Origin: Knoellia sp. Soil729
GTDB taxonomy: Bacteria; Actinomycetota; Actinomycetes; Actinomycetales; Dermatophilaceae
Direction of reading: 5' to 3'
Assembly: GCF_001427985.1 (NCBI RefSeq)
Contig: NZ_LMSA01000003.1
Span: 325,153 to 389,152 of the forward strand
DNA length: 64,000 nt
The first letter of the stretch is position 1. The number at the start of each line of letters is the position of its first letter. The notes under the pieces were generated by a model. It made no database searches. It was given only the letters and a program-made list of their open reading frames with translations, and was not told the DNA's origin. A program made the position numbers and the translations under genes. Positions 62,258-64,000 of this stretch are shown here, one piece after another.

Positions 62258-63234
62258 AGGTGCTCCTGTGGCACGTCCACGGCTCCTGGACGACGAGCTT
62301 CGTCGCGGGCGAGCACCAGTACGTGCTGCCCGTCAACGACGAGCGCGACGCGGACGGGCGCGGACGGGCGCAGTCCTGGGACTGGCCTGCGTCGGCGCGC
62401 GAGGTGGCCCTGTCGCGACTCGGTGACGAGGACATCGACGTCGTGGTCCTCCAACGGCCCCACGAGTCGCGGCTCCTCCGTGAGCTCACCGGCCTCCGGG
62501 TCGGGGTCGACGTCGCAGCGGTCTACGTCGAGCACAACGCGCCCACCGGCCACGCCGTGTCGACCCGGCACCCCGTGGCCGACTGCGAGGAGCTCGTCGG
62601 CCTGAGCGTCGTCCACGTCACCCGGTTCAACGCGATGGCGTGGGACTGCGGAGCCGCGCGCACCACGGTCGTGGAACACGGCATACCGGACCCGGGTGCG
62701 CACTACACCGGAGAGGACCCGAGCGCCGCCGTGGTGGTCAACGAGCCGGTCCGACGCTGGCGGGTGGCCGGCACCGACCTGGTGATCGACCTGGCCCGGC
62801 GTGTGCCGGTGCACGTCTACGGCATCGACACGGCGCTTCTCCAGGCCGCGAGCAGGGAGGTCGGCGGGCCCGACCTGACCGGGCGCCTGCACGACCTGCC
62901 GCAGTCGGAGCTGCACCGTGCCCTCGGCCATCACCGCCTGTACTTCCACCCCTACCGGTGGACCAGCCTGGGGCTGTCACTGCTCGAGGCGATGACTCTC
63001 GGGATGCCGGTGCTGGCGTTGTCCACGACCGAGGCGCCCTATGCCGTGCCGGCATCCGCGGGCCTGGTGAGCAACGACCTCGGCGAGCTGCGGCAGGCCG
63101 CGATGCGGTGGCTGGCAGACCCAGCCGGTGCGCGCGAGTGCGGCGTCGCCGCGAGAGAGCACGCTCTTGCCCACTACGGGCTCCCCCGGTTCCTGACCGA
63201 CTGGGACAGCATCCTCAAGGAGGTAGCACGGTGA
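62254..63234 (+). CDS. GT4-like glycosyltransferase
   Basis: 326 residues. MKVLLWHVHGSWTTSFVAGEHQYVLPVND at the N-terminus, then VVVLQRPHESRLL, VYVEHNAPTGHAVSTRHPVAD, VVEHGIPDPG, and the GT4 C-terminal block LHRALGHHRLYFHPYRWTSLGLSLLEAMTLGMPVLALSTTEAP (E-x7-E region). Inverting or retaining outcome and donor are not evident. Contains two rare ATA codons, one in a GTATGCCG-complement site. Ends AAGGAGGT, the ribosome site of the next gene. Confidence 0.87.
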   Translation: MKVLLWHVHGSWTTSFVAGEHQYVLPVNDERDADGRGRAQSWDWPASAREVALSRLGDEDIDVVVLQRPHESRLLRELTGLRVGVDVAAVYVEHNAPTGHAVSTRHPVADCEELVGLSVVHVTRFNAMAWDCGAARTTVVEHGIPDPGAHYTGEDPSAAVVVNEPVRRWRVAGTDLVIDLARRVPVHVYGIDTALLQAASREVGGPDLTGRLHDLPQSELHRALGHHRLYFHPYRWTSLGLSLLEAMTLGMPVLALSTTEAPYAVPASAGLVSNDLGELRQAAMRWLADPAGARECGVAAREHALAHYGLPRFLTDWDSILKEVAR

Positions 63235-64000
63235 AGATCGCGATGATCTCGGAGCACGCCAGTCCACTGGCCGTCCTGGGCGGTGTGGATGCCGGCGGGC
63301 AGAACGTCCACGTCGACGCCCTGGCCCGCGGGCTCGCCCGTCGGGGCCACGTCGTCGAGGTGTTCACGAGACGGGACGACCTCCACCAGCCGGAGTGCGT
63401 GCCGCTCGCGCCGGGCGTCACGGTCGTCCACGTGCCGGTCGGCCCGGCGAGAGCCGTGCCCAAGGACGACCTGTACCCCCTGATGGACCAGTTCGCTGAC
63501 TGGGTCCAGGACCACTGGAGCCGGCATGGTGACCCCGACGTGGTGCACGCGCACTTCTGGATGTCCGGACTCGCTGCCGTCCGCGCAGGACGGGCTCGAG
63601 GCGTGCCCGTGGTGCAGACCTTCCATGCCCTCGGCAGCGTCAAGCGGCGCTTCCAGGGTGCCGCCGACACCAGTCCCCCGGAGCGGCTCGCCCGCGAGCA
63701 CGAGCTCGCCGCCGAGGTGGACGTGGTGGTGGCGACGTGTGCCGACGAGGTGGCCGAGCTCGCGCGCACCGGCGTCGACACGGCGCACGTGCGAGTGGTG
63801 CCGTGCGGCGTCGACACCACCCACTTCACCCCGGTGCCGGCGGCGGACGAGGCGGGGGCCGGCCCGGCGCAGCGGGCTCCCGGTCGCCAGCGACTGCTCC
63901 TCGTCGGCCGCATGGTGGAGCGCAAGGGCTTCGACGTGGCGATCCGGGCTCTGGCGGATCTCCCCGAGTCCGTCGAGCTGGTCATCGCCGGCGGTCCGGC
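63231..64000 (+). CDS. Glycosyltransferase family 4, N-terminal part (cut by window edge)
   Basis: 256 residues visible, GTG 63231 with AAGGAGGT 6 bases upstream, overlapping the previous stop (GTGA). MKIAMISEHASPLAVLGGVDAGGQNVHVDALARGLARRGHVVEVFTRRDD is the start seen in sucrose-phosphate-synthase/GT4 enzymes (GGVDAGGQN donor loop). It continues HAHFWMSGLAAV, VQTFHALGSVKRR, VVATCADEVAEL, VPCGVDTTHFTP and VGRMVERKGFDVAIRALADL. The catalytic E-x7-E region lies beyond the window. Confidence 0.92.
   Translation, partial: MKIAMISEHASPLAVLGGVDAGGQNVHVDALARGLARRGHVVEVFTRRDDLHQPECVPLAPGVTVVHVPVGPARAVPKDDLYPLMDQFADWVQDHWSRHGDPDVVHAHFWMSGLAAVRAGRARGVPVVQTFHALGSVKRRFQGAADTSPPERLAREHELAAEVDVVVATCADEVAELARTGVDTAHVRVVPCGVDTTHFTPVPAADEAGAGPAQRAPGRQRLLLVGRMVERKGFDVAIRALADLPESVELVIAGGP

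Noticed and set aside
3007-62686. GTATGCCG as a KOPS-like FtsK orientation motif.
   Set aside because: Copies are split about 15 to 16 between strands in this window; an orienting motif should be strongly skewed on one chromosome arm. A window spanning dif could mask this, so it is not fully excluded.
1-64000. CRISPR arrays, insertion sequences, prophage or toxin-antitoxin genes.
   Set aside because: No regularly spaced direct repeats, no transposase or integrase motifs and no phage structural genes were recognised.

Overview
This window is a GC-rich chromosomal segment from an actinobacterium. The evidence is the base composition, the many GTG and TTG starts, start codons placed 6-7 nt after a TANNNT box (leaderless transcripts), phosphatidylinositol mannoside (PIM) genes, a pair of genes for a 10-methyl (tuberculostearic) fatty acid, and an actinobacterial gene order secD-yajC-ruvBAC-yebC-pdxT. 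My guess is Micrococcales, perhaps Intrasporangiaceae, but no 16S or other decisive marker is present. I see no insertion sequence, prophage, CRISPR array or rRNA operon. There is one tRNA gene (Val, CAC).

Layout. 1-5.5 kb (minus strand): secD (cut by the window edge), yajC, ruvB, ruvA, ruvC, yebC, pdxT. 5.5-14.3 kb: a block of accessory genes between pdxT and pdxS, comprising a small acidic protein, a GNAT acetyltransferase, a 1279-aa secreted zinc metalloprotease with a divergent LuxR-type regulator, kynureninase and fdhD. 14.5-21.9 kb (minus): pdxS, a LemA-like protein, the PIM genes (mannosyltransferase, acyltransferase, PI synthase), a HIT protein, a GNAT and thrS. 22-25.9 kb: FUSC-type membrane protein, GNAT, S9 peptidase. 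26-32.9 kb: a fatty-acid locus (MaoC hydratase, two-domain FabG, FadA2-type thiolase; divergent TetR, acyl-CoA oxidase/dehydrogenase, methyltransferase) laid out like mycobacterial htdX-fabG4-fadA2/fadE5. 32.9-36.7 kb: tmsA-tmsB plus an FAD reductase. 36.7-38.1 kb: an AT-richer patch with one lipoprotein gene next to tRNA-Val. 38.1-42.7 kb: a PGPGW membrane protein, pabC, pabB, and a short AMP-binding enzyme with a thiolase that lacks a catalytic Cys. 42.7-55.5 kb: a complete hexuronate regulon (uptake ABC transporter, uxaC, uxuB, manD, uxaA, kdgK, eda, LacI regulator). 55.6-64 kb: a glycan locus with two GT2 enzymes (one fused to a GmhB-like phosphatase), an aldehyde dehydrogenase, a NodU-type carbamoyltransferase, a GT9 heptosyltransferase-like enzyme and two GT4-like enzymes; it continues past the window.

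How genes work together. In the uronate block, UxaC isomerises glucuronate, UxuB reduces fructuronate, ManD dehydrates mannonate to KDG, KdgK phosphorylates it and Eda cleaves KDPG; UxaA supplies the altronate branch. Three related palindromes lie between lacI and uxaC. The tms genes and the PIM genes both modify the envelope lipids. The last locus looks like synthesis of a carbamoylated, possibly heptose-containing glycan, which is unexpected in an organism without LPS.

The most unusual signal is not a gene. The 8-mer GTATGCCG (or its complement CGGCATAC) occurs about 31 times by my reading, roughly equally on both strands. Simple composition predicts about two. It is used in more than one reading frame, several times at the cost of the rare codon ATA, and once as an inverted pair forming a hairpin ahead of thrS.
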